Made by a program: the position numbers and the translations under genes. This document shows, in pieces, positions 63,146 through 64,000 of a stretch of DNA of 64,000 nucleotides; within the stretch, counting starts at the first letter, position 1; every line of letters starts with the position of its first letter. The notes under the pieces are model-generated. The model was not told the DNA's origin and made no database searches. It was given only the letters and a program-made list of their open reading frames with translations. This DNA is from Rhodocyclaceae bacterium (GTDB taxonomy: Bacteria > Pseudomonadota > Gammaproteobacteria > Burkholderiales > Rhodocyclaceae), in assembly GCA_004379165.1 (NCBI GenBank), contig NKXK01000019.1, positions 62,001 to 126,000 of the forward strand. Direction: 5' to 3'.

Positions 63146-64000
63146 ATGTCCGGCATCACCCTGCAGAGCTTCACCGAAGACGACATCATCGACTGGCTGG
63201 GCGAAGGCGAACTCGCCAAGGGCCGCGCCTATGTCGACCTGGTCACCGACATCCGCATCGACGAGCAGGAAGTCTCGGCCACCGTCCCCGGTTCGGCTCG
63301 TCGCCCCTACCGCACCAGCGTTTTCCTCGCCAGCAGTGCCAGCGGCAAGCCCCTGCTGCTCAGCCGCTGCACCTGCCCGGTCGGCAGCCGCTGCAAGCAT
63401 GTCGCGGCGGTGCTGCTGAAAACCATCGAGGAACGCAACCCGAAGGTAAGACTGAGCAGCAGCGTCCTCTCCTGGGTCGAAGACCTGCGCCGAGCATCGA
63501 TCGCCGTCGCCAAGAAAAAGGCGCGACCGGCCGGTGCCCGCCAGCAGCTGTTCTACATCCTCAAATGGACCGCCGACCGCCGTCAGGTCGGCGTCGAGCT
63601 GCGCAAGGGCAAGTACCCGGAAAACGCCGAGGAATGGTGGAAAGTCGAGCGTGCGCTGGTGACGCCTCCACAGTTCGTCAATGAAGACGACCTCGCCATC
63701 CTGCGCCTGATCTGGGCAGACCGTGGCCACGAGAGCAGCCTGCGCGCCTATGGCCTCGGGCCGCGACACGGCGCCGAGATCCTGCAGAAAATGGCCGACA
63801 CCCACCGCCTGTACCCGGCCGATGACCTGGGCCTGCCGCTTAATGCCGGCAGCGAGCGGCCTGCCACCGTCGGCTGGCAAATCGACTCACAAGGCTTCCA
63901 GCGCCCCTACCTCAAGGCCGACCCCGCGGCCGAGCTGGTCGTCGCCGTCAATCCGCCCTGGTATGTCGATCTCGCCGAGGGCGAGACCGGCCCGCTACAA
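63146..64000 (+). CDS. SWIM-type zinc-finger protein, N-terminal part of a SNF2-family helicase (cut by window end)
   Basis: 285 codons are visible from the ATG at 63146 to the window end. The SWIM zinc motif (CxC-n-CxH) is seen as CTCPVGSRCKHVAAVLL at about residues 73-90. This module and the following beta-rich part are typical of the N-terminus of bacterial HepA/SNF2-type DEAD helicases; the helicase domains should lie beyond the window. It starts 7 bp after the UbiB-family gene. Confidence 0.8.
   Translation, partial: MSGITLQSFTEDDIIDWLGEGELAKGRAYVDLVTDIRIDEQEVSATVPGSARRPYRTSVFLASSASGKPLLLSRCTCPVGSRCKHVAAVLLKTIEERNPKVRLSSSVLSWVEDLRRASIAVAKKKARPAGARQQLFYILKWTADRRQVGVELRKGKYPENAEEWWKVERALVTPPQFVNEDDLAILRLIWADRGHESSLRAYGLGPRHGAEILQKMADTHRLYPADDLGLPLNAGSERPATVGWQIDSQGFQRPYLKADPAAELVVAVNPPWYVDLAEGETGPLQ

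Overview
The window is about 64 kb of GC-rich chromosome from a betaproteobacterium, most likely of the Rhodocyclales (Azonexus/Dechloromonas-like). Support is gene content and order: a fused isobutyryl-CoA mutase, branched-chain-type ABC uptake genes next to acyl-CoA ligases, a yicC/gmk/rpoZ/spoT locus next to kinase-phosphatase-rph-rdgB-hemW, and rdgC, thiSG, dsbA, argS. The genus is an inference. No rRNA or tRNA gene was seen.

Layout. 1-8.2 kb (minus): a PaaK-like protein (cut by the window edge), a five-gene branched-chain-type ABC importer and an AMP-binding acyl-CoA ligase, probably uptake and CoA activation of a carboxylic acid. 8.4-10.5 kb: a Crp/Fnr-type regulator convergent with an M48 lipoprotein protease. 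10.7-15.7 kb: the fused mutase icmF, divergent from an AraC-type regulator followed by a DUF1439-like exported protein. 15.8-18.6 kb: a split energy-taxis receptor (PAS gene overlapping a membrane chemoreceptor gene), then rpoH behind a perfect CIRCE operator. 18.7-23.8 kb (minus): gmk-rpoZ-spoT-dadA-tatD.

23.8-40.2 kb is an integrated phage-like element lying between gmk and yicC, two genes that are commonly neighbours. All its genes read leftward from an integrase at the right end. Next to the integrase is a coupled trio whose first gene fuses an AlpA-type DNA-binding domain to a small alarmone hydrolase domain. Then come a lambda O-like gene with six iterons inside it, a DnaB-type helicase, a GNAT enzyme, three large podovirus-like internal virion (ejection) proteins and small regulators including a PC4-like protein. 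No terminase, portal, capsid, tail or lysis gene was found.

40.3-64 kb is host chromosome again: yicC; a Ser/Thr kinase with its PP2C phosphatase, rph, rdgB and hemW; a cache histidine kinase with a sigma-54 response regulator; a short MOSC protein, two Hsp20 proteins, an ABC-F ATPase, a YchJ-like protein, rdgC, trmB, thiG-thiS, an SDR, dsbA, a SPOR protein, argS, a DNA glycosylase, a diguanylate cyclase, a UbiB-family kinase and the start of a SWIM/SNF2-type protein.

The most unusual host feature is a dispersed repeat of about 35 bp with core CTGCGGTSAAC followed by an A-rich tail. I count ten copies. Six are intergenic or at gene starts, including two that carry the ribosome-binding region of the next gene and two that form one palindrome. 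Four lie in frame inside coding sequences. None was found inside the phage element.
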